A stretch of 64,000 bases of DNA from Haemophilus_D parainfluenzae_AD. Lineage in GTDB: Bacteria; Pseudomonadota; Gammaproteobacteria; Enterobacterales; Pasteurellaceae. The DNA lies in the NCBI RefSeq assembly GCF_001679325.1, contig NZ_LZMX01000002.1. One strand, 5' to 3'. Shown piece by piece: positions 45,858 to 54,211 of this stretch. Below the pieces are notes generated by a model, which saw only the letters and a program-made list of their open reading frames with translations, did no database searches and was not told where the DNA came from. The number at the start of each line of letters is the position of its first letter. Position 1 is the stretch's first letter. The position numbers and the translations under genes are program-made.

Positions 45858-47051
45858 ATGGCATCAATCAGTCACCGTAGAAATGCGGTGCTGGGGGCGG
45901 CATTTTTAATGGCGACTTCAGCAATCGGTCCAGGCTTTTTAACTCAAACGGCAACATTTACAAACACCTTATTAGCCAGTTTTGGCTTTGTGATTTTATT
46001 ATCAATTTTGTTAGATATTGGTGCTCAGCTTAATATTTGGCGAATTGTGGTGGTATCAGGAAAGCGAGCACAAGATATTTCTAATGCAGTTTTCCCTGGC
46101 GCAGGATATTTCCTTGCTGCACTTATTGTGATGGGTGGACTCGCGTTTAACATTGGTAATGTGGGTGGCGCAGGCCTTGGTTTAAACTCGATGTTCGGTA
46201 TTGCTCCGGAAACGGGTGCCATCATTAGTGGTATTATTGCCATTTTAATTTTCTTGCGTAAAGAAGCGGGATTATTAATGGATCGATTTGCCCAATTAAT
46301 GGGTTTTATCATGATTGCACTCACATTTTATGTCATGTTTAAAACGGAGCCGCCTGTTGTTGAGGCTGCATATCGTACCTTTATTCCTGAACAAATTGAT
46401 CCGATTGCTATTGTGACATTAGTTGGAGGGACCGTAGGGGGCTATATTACCTTTGCAGGAGCGCATCGTTTATTAGATGCCGGTATTCAAGGTGAAAAAG
46501 CCATGGCAGAAGTGAGTCGCAGTTCTGTCTCGGCTATTTTGATCGCCTCAACAATGCGAATTGTGTTATTCCTCGCGGTACTCGGCATCGTGGTAAAAGG
46601 CGTTCCACTTAATCCTAAAAACCCCGCTGAAACACCTTTTGAATATGTGGCAGGCAATTTCGGTCAAGTGTTATTTGGCGTCGTGATTTGGGCGGCTTCG
46701 ATTACATCAGTGATTGGTGCGGCTTATACTTCAGTTTCCTTCCTAACCAGCCTTTGTCCAACTATTGAACGTAACCGTAATCGTTGGATTATCGCCTTTA
46801 TCGTGATTTCTACGGTTGTTTTGGTGACAGTTGGAAAACCTGCAGCGGTATTAGTCTTTGTGGGTACATTGAATGGTTTAATTCTCCCAATAGCACTCGC
46901 ATTAATTCTACTAGCAGCTTACCGAAGTGACATTGTTGGAAATTATAAACATCCAATTTGCTTAGCTTTTGCGGGCTGGTTTGTTGTGATTATCATGGCG
47001 ATATTAAGTGGAAAAACCATAATTTCTTATGTGTCTAGTTTTCTTAGCTAA
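45858..47051 (+). CDS. Nramp-related permease (YcsG type) linked to 5-oxoprolinase
   Basis: A 397-residue membrane protein with about eleven hydrophobic segments, belonging to the Nramp/SLC11 superfamily by its overall pattern. The metal-binding DPGN motif of TM1 is replaced by GPGFLTQT. The TM6 MPH motif is replaced by FAGAHRLLDAG. It is therefore unlikely to move manganese or iron. Its position 48 bases after pxpA, behind a strong AAGGGAGG ribosome binding site, suggests 5-oxoproline or a related amino-acid derivative as substrate; this is inference from context, as for B. subtilis ycsG next to the kip/ycsF genes. Confidence 0.8.
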   Translation: MASISHRRNAVLGAAFLMATSAIGPGFLTQTATFTNTLLASFGFVILLSILLDIGAQLNIWRIVVVSGKRAQDISNAVFPGAGYFLAALIVMGGLAFNIGNVGGAGLGLNSMFGIAPETGAIISGIIAILIFLRKEAGLLMDRFAQLMGFIMIALTFYVMFKTEPPVVEAAYRTFIPEQIDPIAIVTLVGGTVGGYITFAGAHRLLDAGIQGEKAMAEVSRSSVSAILIASTMRIVLFLAVLGIVVKGVPLNPKNPAETPFEYVAGNFGQVLFGVVIWAASITSVIGAAYTSVSFLTSLCPTIERNRNRWIIAFIVISTVVLVTVGKPAAVLVFVGTLNGLILPIALALILLAAYRSDIVGNYKHPICLAFAGWFVVIIMAILSGKTIISYVSSFLS

Positions 47052-47060
47052 CGATAAAAT

Positions 47061-47088
47061 ACCCGCGAAAGTGCGGGTGTTTTTTTTA
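47061..47088 (+). terminator. Intrinsic terminator after the pxp-permease operon
   Basis: Stem ACCCGC (47061-47066) pairs with GCGGGT (47073-47078), followed by a long T-tract. The loop side contains a near-uptake sequence. Confidence 0.85.
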
Positions 47089-47111
47089 TTTATTTCTTGA
47101 TTACATGGCTT

Positions 47112-47150
47112 GCGCAAACGTTTGCTTTTTAGCTTTCTTAGTATTAGAAT
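47112..47150 (+). promoter_or_regulatory. PurR operator and promoter of codBA
   Basis: GCGCAAACGTTTGCTT (47112-47127) matches the PurR consensus ACGCAAACGTTTGCGT except at the outer bases. It overlaps a -35 TTGCTT (47122-47127), followed at 17 bases by -10 TAGAAT (47145-47150). A repressor bound here would block polymerase, as known for E. coli codBA. Confidence 0.8.
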
Positions 47151-47184
47151 GCCTCGATTTTTTTATTCGGAAGGAGACTATTTA

Positions 47185-48411
47185 ATGAGTTCAGAAAATT
47201 TTAGTTTAAAACCCGTTCCCCATAATGAGCGAAAAGGTGCGATAGCATTAACATTTGTTATGTTAGGTTTGACATTCTTTTCAGCGAGTATGTGGACGGG
47301 AGGAACATTAGGGACATCGTTAACTTATAATGATTTCTGGCTTGCCGTTATTTTAGGTAACTTAATGTTAGGTATTTATACCTCTTTTCTTGGTTATATC
47401 GGGGCTAAAACAGGGTTAACTACGCATATTTTAGCGCGATATTCATTTGGTATTAGAGGTTCGTGGTTGCCCTCTTTATTACTTGGTGGCACTCAAGTTG
47501 GTTGGTTTGGTGTTGGCGTGGCGATGTTTGCAATCCCAGTGAATAAAGTAACGGGTATTGATGTGAATTATTTAATTCTTGGCTCAGGTTTATTGATGAC
47601 GATTACGGTCTTCTTTGGTATTTCAGCGCTGACGATTCTTTCAACTATCGCAGTGCCTGCCATTGCTATATTAGGTTCTTATTCGGTTTATCTTGCCGTT
47701 ACGAATGCCGGTGGTTTAGAAGTATTGCAACATATTGTGCCAAAAGAAAATATTTCTCTCTCAATGGCTATTACATTAGTTGTAGGGTCCTTTATTAGTG
47801 CAGGCTCATTAACTGCCGATTTTGTTCGATTTGGTCGAAAAGCAAAGCAAGCAATCATTATTAGTATGATTGCTTTCTTTTTAGGTAACTCATTAATGTT
47901 TATTTTTGGTGCGGCAGGCGCAGCAGTGACAGGAATGGCAGATATTTCTGATGTGATGGTTGCTCAAGGCCTTATTATTCCAGCCATTATTGTGCTCGGT
48001 TTAAACATTTGGACGACAAATGATAATGCGCTTTATGCTTCGGGTTTAGGTTTTGCGAATATTACGGGATTAAGTAGCCGCACTTTATCTGTCGTTAATG
48101 GTATTATCGGAACTTTATGTGCTTTGTGGTTATATAATAATTTCGTCGGCTGGCTGACTTTCTTATCTTCAGCAATTCCTCCTGTTGGTGGTGTTATTAT
48201 TGCTGATTATATTTTACGTCGTAAAGCCTATGAAAATTTTGAACAAGCAAAATTCTTAAATATAAATTGGACTGCTATCGTTTCAGTTATTGTTGGTGTG
48301 GCTTGTGGTAAATTATTATCAGGCATTATCCCTGTGAACGCGGTGATTGGTGGGGCAGTTACCTATTTGGTTTTAACACCATTACTCGGTAAAAAATTAG
48401 CGATGAAATAA
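47185..48411 (+). CDS. codB: Cytosine permease CodB (NCS1 family)
   Basis: Inner-membrane cytosine:proton symporter with about twelve membrane segments. NCS1 features include LTFFSASMWTGGTLG, LTTHILARYSFGIRGSW and NIWTTNDNALYASGLGFANI. I chose the ATG at 47185 because AAGGAG lies 8 bases upstream. The in-frame 47110 start is inside the PurR operator/promoter region and is excluded. Length is 408 residues. It lies 9 bases ahead of codA. Confidence 0.9.
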   Translation: MSSENFSLKPVPHNERKGAIALTFVMLGLTFFSASMWTGGTLGTSLTYNDFWLAVILGNLMLGIYTSFLGYIGAKTGLTTHILARYSFGIRGSWLPSLLLGGTQVGWFGVGVAMFAIPVNKVTGIDVNYLILGSGLLMTITVFFGISALTILSTIAVPAIAILGSYSVYLAVTNAGGLEVLQHIVPKENISLSMAITLVVGSFISAGSLTADFVRFGRKAKQAIIISMIAFFLGNSLMFIFGAAGAAVTGMADISDVMVAQGLIIPAIIVLGLNIWTTNDNALYASGLGFANITGLSSRTLSVVNGIIGTLCALWLYNNFVGWLTFLSSAIPPVGGVIIADYILRRKAYENFEQAKFLNINWTAIVSVIVGVACGKLLSGIIPVNAVIGGAVTYLVLTPLLGKKLAMK

Positions 48412-48420
48412 GGAAAAAGA

Positions 48421-49683
48421 ATGTTAGTTAAAAATGTACATATTCATAATCGCGAAGGGTTATGGCAGATTTTAATTGAAGAAGGAAAAATTAGTCGAAT
48501 TTTTTCTCAAAATGAGGTTTTTAATTATTCAGGTGAGATACTCGATGGTGAAGAAGGTATTATTTATCCTCCATTCGTAGAGCCTCATATCCATTTAGAT
48601 GCGACACAAACCGCAGGACAGCCTAATTGGAATCAATCGGGTACTTTATTTGAAGGGATTGAGCGTTGGGCTGAGCGTAAATCATTATTAAGCCATGAAG
48701 ATGTAAAATCTCGAGCATGGAAGACATTAAAATGGCAGATTGCAAATGGGGTTCAGTATGTTCGTACTCATGTTGATGTCTCTGATCCAACATTAACAGC
48801 ATTAAAAGCCATGCTTGAAGTCAAAAAAGAAATCGCCCCTTGGGTAGATTTACAGATTGTAGCGTTTCCACAAGAAGGTATTTTGTCTTATCCAAATGGC
48901 GAGAAACTATTAGATCAGGCTATGGAGATGGGCGCTGATGTTGTTGGCGGTATCCCTCATTTTGAATTTACCCGTGAATATGGTGTAGAGTCGATGCATA
49001 TCGCTTTTGATATTGCTCGCAAGTACAACAAGCAGATTGATATTCATTGTGATGAAATTGATGATGAGCAGTCTCGTTTTGTGGAAACGGTCGCGGCATT
49101 AGCTTTGAAATATGACATGGGTGAAAAAGTGACAGCAAGTCATACAACGGCGATGCACTCATATAATAATGCTTATGCATCACGCCTTTTCCGATTACTA
49201 AAAATGTCAAAAATTCATTTTGTGGCAAATCCATTAGTGAATATTCATCTTCAAGGGCGCTTTGATACCTATCCAAAACGTCGTGGTGTAACACGAGTAA
49301 AAGAGATGCTCAAAAATAATATCAATGTTTGTTTTGGGCATGATGATGTGTTTGATCCTTGGTATCCACTCGGTACAGCGAATATGCTACAGGTATTACA
49401 CATGGGATTACATGTTTGCCAGTTAATGGGATATGGTCAAATTAATGATGGTTTGAAATTGGTCACTGAAAATAGTGCGAAAGCATTAGGTTTAACAGAT
49501 TATGGAATCCAAGAAGGTAACAGTGCAAACTTTATTGTATTGCCTGCAGAAAATGGCTTTGATGCCGTACGCCGTCAAGTTCCTACACGTTATTCTATTC
49601 GTCATGGTAAGGTGATTTCTGAGACACAGCTAGCAAAAACTACCATTCATTTATCCGATAGCGAACAAGTAAACTATCGTTAA
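48421..49683 (+). CDS. codA: Cytosine deaminase CodA
   Basis: Deaminates cytosine to uracil for pyrimidine salvage. An amidohydrolase-fold enzyme: first metal histidines PPFVEPHIHLDATQT, then VRTHVDVSD, DIHCDEIDDEQSRFVE, ASHTTAMHSY, and FGHDDVFDPWYPLGTANML with the catalytic Asp. Length (420 residues) is near E. coli CodA (427). It lies 9 bases after codB with AAGGAAAAAGA upstream. Confidence 0.93.
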   Translation: MLVKNVHIHNREGLWQILIEEGKISRIFSQNEVFNYSGEILDGEEGIIYPPFVEPHIHLDATQTAGQPNWNQSGTLFEGIERWAERKSLLSHEDVKSRAWKTLKWQIANGVQYVRTHVDVSDPTLTALKAMLEVKKEIAPWVDLQIVAFPQEGILSYPNGEKLLDQAMEMGADVVGGIPHFEFTREYGVESMHIAFDIARKYNKQIDIHCDEIDDEQSRFVETVAALALKYDMGEKVTASHTTAMHSYNNAYASRLFRLLKMSKIHFVANPLVNIHLQGRFDTYPKRRGVTRVKEMLKNNINVCFGHDDVFDPWYPLGTANMLQVLHMGLHVCQLMGYGQINDGLKLVTENSAKALGLTDYGIQEGNSANFIVLPAENGFDAVRRQVPTRYSIRHGKVISETQLAKTTIHLSDSEQVNYR

Positions 49684-49689
49684 TTACTG

Positions 49690-49738
49690 AAAGTGCGGTC
49701 AAAATTTAAGAGAAATTTGAACCGCACTTTTTCTTTTT
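49690..49738 (+). terminator. Uptake-sequence stem-loop after codA
   Basis: AAAGTGCGGT (49690-49699) pairs with ACCGCACTTT (49721-49730); the inner arms are imperfect. A T-rich tract follows. Confidence 0.75.
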
Positions 49739-49792
49739 AAATGTTATATCAATTCCATTCATATAAAATCACAATAAAATTCACATCCATCT

Positions 49793-49821
49793 AGACGTCT
49801 AAATCTTTAATGAAGACGTTA
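49793..49821. promoter_or_regulatory. Met boxes (MetJ operator) upstream of the MetE-like gene
   Basis: AGACGTCT (49793-49800) is the exact MetJ half-operator consensus. A second copy AGACGTTA (6 of 8) lies at 49814-49821. MetJ binds tandem 8-mers; the spacing here is 21 bases rather than 8, so the second copy is less certain. Confidence 0.6.
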
Positions 49822-49873
49822 ATTTTGTTACACTCAGTCCATCATTAAGATGAATTAAATATAGGAAAGCAAA

Positions 49874-51019
49874 ATGAGTAAACTTTTTCCAAATGCCACT
49901 ATTCGTACTTCTGCGCCATATCGTTTTGATATTGTTGGCAGTTTTTTACGTCCAGAGACTTTAAAACAGGCTCGTTACCAATGCAGCTGTGGTGATATTT
50001 CTTGTGCTGATTTAACGCAAGTTGAAGATGCAGAAATTGCTAAATTAGTTGAGCATCAAAAAAATGTCGGATTGCATGCAGTGACCGACGGCGAATTTCG
50101 TCGTACTTTTTGGCATTTAGATTTCTTAGCTGCATTAGATGGCGTGAAAGAAGTGGATGCTGAAAAATTTTCAGTGCAATTTAAGCACGATAATGTCCGC
50201 CCAAAAACGTTAAAAATTGTGGATAAGATCGGTTTTTCAGAGAGCCATCCATTTGTTGAACATTATCGCTCATTACAAAAAATGGCAGGGGAGACTGAAG
50301 TTAAATTAACCATTCCTTCTCCGTCAATGCTGCATTTAATTTGTACAGTACGTGCCACAGATTATCAGCCGATTGAACGGTATAAAGATAACAATCAGTT
50401 ATTATTAGATGATATTGCTGAGGCTTATATTGATGCGATGAATATCTTCTATAAATTAGGCTGCCGTAACTTACAGTTGGATGATACCAGTTGGGGCGAG
50501 TTCTGTGCGGAAGATAAACGTAAAACCTATACTGAACGCGGTTTAGATTTAGATCAAATTGCTAAAGATTATGTGTATATGTTAAACAAAATCGTGGCTG
50601 CGAAACCAGCTGATTTAGCGATTACAATGCATATTTGCCGTGGTAACTTCCGTTCAACTTGGTTCTCGGCAGGTGGTTATGAGCCTATCGCAGAAACTTT
50701 ATTTGGTCATTGTAATGTAGATGGTTTCTTCTTGGAGTATGACAGTGATCGTGCAGGCGATTTCAAACCTTTACGCTTTATTAAGAATCAACAAGTAGTG
50801 TTAGGATTAGTAACCTCAAAATCGGGTGAGTTGGAAAACCGTGATGAAATTATTGCTCGTATTAAAGAAGCGGCACAATATGTGGATATCAATCAACTTT
50901 GCTTAAGTCCACAATGTGGTTTTGCTTCAACAGAAGAAGGCAACATTCTGACTGAAGAACAACAATGGAAGAAACTCGAATTTATTTGTAGTATTGTGGA
51001 AGAAGTTTGGGGTAAATAA
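49874..51019 (+). CDS. MetE-like cobalamin-independent methyltransferase (YxjG/YxjH type)
   Basis: A 381-residue protein equivalent to the C-terminal catalytic barrel of MetE. Zinc-ligand motifs are THMHIC-type ITMHICRGN (His, Cys), FLEYDSDRAGDF (Glu) and LCLSPQCGFAS (Cys). The substrate loop LQLDDTSWGEF is present. Full-length MetE has about 750 residues with a duplicated N-terminal domain, absent here. Short members probably transfer methyl groups to homocysteine from other donors. The MetJ operator upstream supports a role in methionine metabolism. Confidence 0.83.
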   Translation: MSKLFPNATIRTSAPYRFDIVGSFLRPETLKQARYQCSCGDISCADLTQVEDAEIAKLVEHQKNVGLHAVTDGEFRRTFWHLDFLAALDGVKEVDAEKFSVQFKHDNVRPKTLKIVDKIGFSESHPFVEHYRSLQKMAGETEVKLTIPSPSMLHLICTVRATDYQPIERYKDNNQLLLDDIAEAYIDAMNIFYKLGCRNLQLDDTSWGEFCAEDKRKTYTERGLDLDQIAKDYVYMLNKIVAAKPADLAITMHICRGNFRSTWFSAGGYEPIAETLFGHCNVDGFFLEYDSDRAGDFKPLRFIKNQQVVLGLVTSKSGELENRDEIIARIKEAAQYVDINQLCLSPQCGFASTEEGNILTEEQQWKKLEFICSIVEEVWGK

Positions 51020-51034
51020 TCTAGCTTAGAATGT

Positions 51035-51071
51035 AAAAGAGATAATCGTAAAGGCGGTTATCTCTTTTTTT
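51035..51071 (+). terminator. Intrinsic terminator after the MetE-like gene
   Basis: AAAAGAGATAA (51035-51045) pairs with TTATCTCTTTT (51058-51068) with further T residues. Confidence 0.82.
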
Positions 51072-51075
51072 CATG

Positions 51076-51103
51076 AAAGTGCGGTTAAAAATGACCGCAC
51101 TTT
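51076..51103. terminator. Uptake-sequence stem-loop between the MetE-like gene and lysS
   Basis: AAAGTGCGGT (51076-51085) pairs with ACCGCACTTT (51094-51103). It is the middle of three consecutive hairpins in this convergent region. Confidence 0.65.
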
Positions 51104-51111
51104 TACACAAT

Positions 51112-51139
51112 AAAAAAGGAAGTCTGTAGACTTCCTTTT
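51112..51139 (-). terminator. Intrinsic terminator of lysS
   Basis: AAAAGGAAGTCT (51114-51125) pairs with AGACTTCCTTTT (51128-51139). On the minus strand it is followed by a U-tract. Confidence 0.82.
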
Positions 51140-51156
51140 AGGTTATTTCAATTTAA

Positions 51157-52665
51157 TTATTTTTGACGCATTGCAGGGAATAGGATCACATCACGGATAG
51201 ATGGTGCGTTAGCGAAAAGCATTGCTAAGCGGTCGATACCTAAACCTTCACCTGCTGTTGGTGGCAATCCGTGTTCAAGTGCAACAACGAAGTCATCATC
51301 TTTAAACATCGCTTCATCATCACCCGCTTCTTTTGCTGCAACTTGTGCATCAAAACGTTCGTTTTGGTCTTCGGCATCGTTTAATTCTGAGAAACCGTTA
51401 CCAATTTCACGTCCGCCGATGAATAATTCAAAACGGTCAGTCACTTCAGGATTTTCATCGTTACGACGTGCAAGTGGTGAAATTTCTGCTGGATGTGCCA
51501 TTAAGAAAGTTGGTTGGATTAAGTGATGTTCAGCCACTTCTTCAAAGATCGCATTCACGATAGAGCCTAAGCCCCAAGATTTTTGTACTTCGATACCTAA
51601 GCGTTCAGCTGTTGCTTTTGCACGAGCGAAGTCATAAAGATCTTCTTTTACGATACCTTTATCAGCACCGTATTTAATGGTTGCATCATGTAATGTAATA
51701 CGTTCAAACGGTTTGCCGAAGTCAAATTCTAAATCACCGTATTTCACAATGGTGGTACCAAGAATATCAATCGCTAATTTACGCAATAATTCCTCGGTAT
51801 TATCCATTAAATCGTGATAATCTGCATAAGCTTGGTAGTATTCAAGCATGGTGAATTCTGGATTATGGCGAACAGAAACCCCTTCATTACGGAAGTTACG
51901 GTTTAATTCGAATACGCGTTCAAAACCACCAACCACTAAACGTTTTAAGTAAAGTTCTGGTGCAATACGAAGATACATATCAACGTCTAAGGCATTGTGG
52001 TGAGTGATAAATGGACGAGCAGACGCACCGCCTGGAATCACTTGTAGCATTGGCGTTTCAACTTCCATGAAACCTTTAGAAATAAAGAATTCACGAATAC
52101 CCGCCACCACTTTTGAGCGAATCACAAAAGTACGACGAGATTCTTCATTAGAAATTAAATCTAAGTAACGTTGACGATAACGCGCTTCCATGTCGGTTAA
52201 ACCATGGAATTTGTTTGGTAACGGACGAAGTGCTTTGGTTAAAAGTTGAACTTCTATTGTTTTAATGGTTAATTCATTAGTTTTGGTTTTGAAAAGCGTG
52301 CCTTTCACGCCAATAATATCGCCCAAATCCCAGCTACCCACATCTTCAGCATAAACGCCTTCTGGAAGATTATCACGAGCAACGTATAATTGAATTTTGC
52401 CACTCATATCTTGCAAGGTAATAAAGGTTGCTTTACCCATTGCACGACGAGTCATAATACGGCCGGCAACGGCTACTTCAATGGCTTTTTCTTTTAATAC
52501 TTCGCCATCTTCGGCTTCGTACTTATCATGTAAATCTTGGGCAAGGGCGTCACGACGAAATTGATTTGGAAATGCATTACCTTTTGCTCGTAATGCAGCT
52601 AATTTTTCACGGCGAACAAGCATTTCGCCATGGAGATCTAATTCTTTCACTTCTTGTTCTGACAT
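51157..52665 (-). CDS. lysS: Lysyl-tRNA synthetase (class II)
   Basis: Charges tRNA-Lys. The N-terminal OB-fold anticodon-binding domain (about 60-150) precedes the class II catalytic core. Motif 2 is FRNEGVSVRHNPEFTMLEYY and motif 3 is GLPPTAGEGLGIDRLAML. Length (502 residues) is normal. The ribosome binding site AAAGGA lies close to the ATG. In E. coli lysS follows prfB; that gene is not present here. Confidence 0.96.
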   Translation of the reverse strand: MSEQEVKELDLHGEMLVRREKLAALRAKGNAFPNQFRRDALAQDLHDKYEAEDGEVLKEKAIEVAVAGRIMTRRAMGKATFITLQDMSGKIQLYVARDNLPEGVYAEDVGSWDLGDIIGVKGTLFKTKTNELTIKTIEVQLLTKALRPLPNKFHGLTDMEARYRQRYLDLISNEESRRTFVIRSKVVAGIREFFISKGFMEVETPMLQVIPGGASARPFITHHNALDVDMYLRIAPELYLKRLVVGGFERVFELNRNFRNEGVSVRHNPEFTMLEYYQAYADYHDLMDNTEELLRKLAIDILGTTIVKYGDLEFDFGKPFERITLHDATIKYGADKGIVKEDLYDFARAKATAERLGIEVQKSWGLGSIVNAIFEEVAEHHLIQPTFLMAHPAEISPLARRNDENPEVTDRFELFIGGREIGNGFSELNDAEDQNERFDAQVAAKEAGDDEAMFKDDDFVVALEHGLPPTAGEGLGIDRLAMLFANAPSIRDVILFPAMRQK

Positions 52666-52957
52666 ATCCTTTACCTCACTGGTTTTACTTAGAATGTGAT
52701 TTATTAAAAATAGAATCCTCTTATTCTACCTATAGCATTGTTTTTTGTTAAGCCTTTTTTAATTAAGTCATCTTTTTTAGTCAGAAAGTTTAACAAATTG
52801 AATAGTAGCAAGAGAAATCATGTAATTTTATGGCATTAATACTTATTTCTAGATTGTGGGCTACTATATAAAAATATAAATAAAAAAGTGCGGTCAATTT
52901 TATCAGCGTTTTTAAAAACGTTTGAAAAGTTGACCGCACTTTTAGCGATATTAAGAA
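52666..52957. other. Intergenic region between nrdB and lysS
   Basis: About 290 bases, strongly AT-rich, holding the lysS leader and promoter region on the minus strand and the nested stem-loop at 52884-52943. No open frame with a plausible start, and no RNA gene, was seen. Confidence 0.6.
52884..52943. terminator. Nested stem-loop with uptake-sequence outer arms, downstream of nrdB
   Basis: Outer arms AAAAGTGCGGTCAA (52884-52897) and its exact complement (52930-52943) enclose an inner 14-base palindrome CGTTTTTAAAAACG (52907-52920). It lies 14 bases after the nrdB stop and probably ends the nrdA-orf-nrdB transcript. Confidence 0.7.
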
Positions 52958-54088
52958 TTATAGATCGAAATCATCGAAATCTTTGGTGTCTACTTTGGAG
53001 TCAATTTGACCCACAAGATAAGAACTTACTTCCACTTCTTGTGGCGCTACTTGTACGTTGTCGGAAACCAACCACGCATTAATCCATGGAATTGGATTAG
53101 AACGCGCGCCAAATGGTAATGGAAGACCAACGGCTTGCATACGGATATTGGTGATGTATTCCACGTATTGCACCAAAATGTCTCGGTTCAAACCGATCAT
53201 GGAACCGTCTTTAAACAAGTAATCTGCCCATTCTTTTTCTTGTTCTGCTGCTGCTAAGAATAAATCATAGGCTTCTTGTTTACATTCTTCCGCAATTTCT
53301 GCCATTTCCGGATCATCTTGACCTGCAGCCATAATGTTTAATATGTGCTGCGTGCCGGTTAAGTGCAACGCTTCATCACGGGCGATAAATTTAATGATTT
53401 TCGCATTCCCTTCCATTAATTGACGTTCAGCAAAGGCAAAGGAACAAGCGAAGGATACATAGAAACGAATTGCTTCAAGTGCGTTCACGCTCATCAAGCA
53501 AAGGTAGAGTTGTTTTTTCAAATTACGTAATGTCACCACACATTCTTTACCATCTACGGTGTAAGTACCTTCACCATACAGGCTGTAAAGTTGGCTATCA
53601 CGGATTAAATCATCGTAGTAAGAAGAAATGTCACGTGCACGTTTGATGATTTCTTCATTGGTTACGATGTCATCAAATACGATAGATGGATCGTTCACAA
53701 TGTTACGAATAATGTGTGTGTAAGAACGAGAGTGGATAGTTTCAGAGAAGGTCCAAGTCTCGATCCAAGTTTCTAATTCAGGAATAGACACTAATGGTAA
53801 TAATGCCACGTTCGGGCTACGGCCTTGAATAGAATCTAATAAGGTTTGATATTTTAAGTTGCTAATGAAAATGTGTTTTTCATGTTCAGGCAACGCCGCG
53901 TAGTCGATACGGTCTTGTGACACATCCACTTCTTCTGGACGCCAGAAGAAGGAAAGTTGTTTTTCAATGAGCTTTTCAAACGTCTCATATTTTTGTTGAT
54001 CGTAACGGGCAACGTTAACGTTTTGACCAAAGAACATAGGTTCTTTTAACTGGTCGTTTTTGTTTTGTGAGAAAGTGGTGTATGCCAT
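52958..54088 (-). CDS. nrdB: Ribonucleoside-diphosphate reductase class Ia, beta subunit
   Basis: The di-iron tyrosyl-radical subunit of class Ia ribonucleotide reductase. The radical is Tyr123 (E. coli Tyr122) in SRSYTHIIRN. Iron ligands include Asp85 (TLLDSIQGR), Glu116 and His119 (FSETIHS), and the later EAIRFYVSFACSFAF and ARDEALHLTGTQHIL blocks. Length is 376 residues. The C-terminal NrdA-docking tail ends DFDDFDL. A 104-residue gene and paired hairpins separate it from nrdA. No yfaE-type ferredoxin gene follows, unlike in E. coli. Confidence 0.96.
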   Translation of the reverse strand: MAYTTFSQNKNDQLKEPMFFGQNVNVARYDQQKYETFEKLIEKQLSFFWRPEEVDVSQDRIDYAALPEHEKHIFISNLKYQTLLDSIQGRSPNVALLPLVSIPELETWIETWTFSETIHSRSYTHIIRNIVNDPSIVFDDIVTNEEIIKRARDISSYYDDLIRDSQLYSLYGEGTYTVDGKECVVTLRNLKKQLYLCLMSVNALEAIRFYVSFACSFAFAERQLMEGNAKIIKFIARDEALHLTGTQHILNIMAAGQDDPEMAEIAEECKQEAYDLFLAAAEQEKEWADYLFKDGSMIGLNRDILVQYVEYITNIRMQAVGLPLPFGARSNPIPWINAWLVSDNVQVAPQEVEVSSYLVGQIDSKVDTKDFDDFDL

Positions 54089-54151
54089 TTTTGTTTGTCC
54101 TTTAATCTTATGAGTAAAGTGCGGTCAGTTTTTAAAATGTTTTTTTATGCT

Positions 54152-54211
54152 GGCGCAAGCGTCTTCGCTTGTGCCTTTTATTTACTTAGCACAAGCGTGG
54201 ACGCTTGCGCT
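54152..54211. repeat. Pair of related hairpins between the 104-aa gene and nrdB
   Basis: GGCGCAAGCG (54152-54161) pairs with CGCTTGTGCC (54166-54175) over TCTT. AGCACAAGCGT (54188-54198) pairs with ACGCTTGCGCT (54201-54211) with one mismatch. The two hairpins are inverted copies of one motif, and the second encodes the last residues of the 104-aa protein. Confidence 0.75.

Noticed and set aside
54152..54211. CRISPR-like or REP array
   Set aside because: Only two hairpin copies, in inverted orientation and without spacers of constant length.
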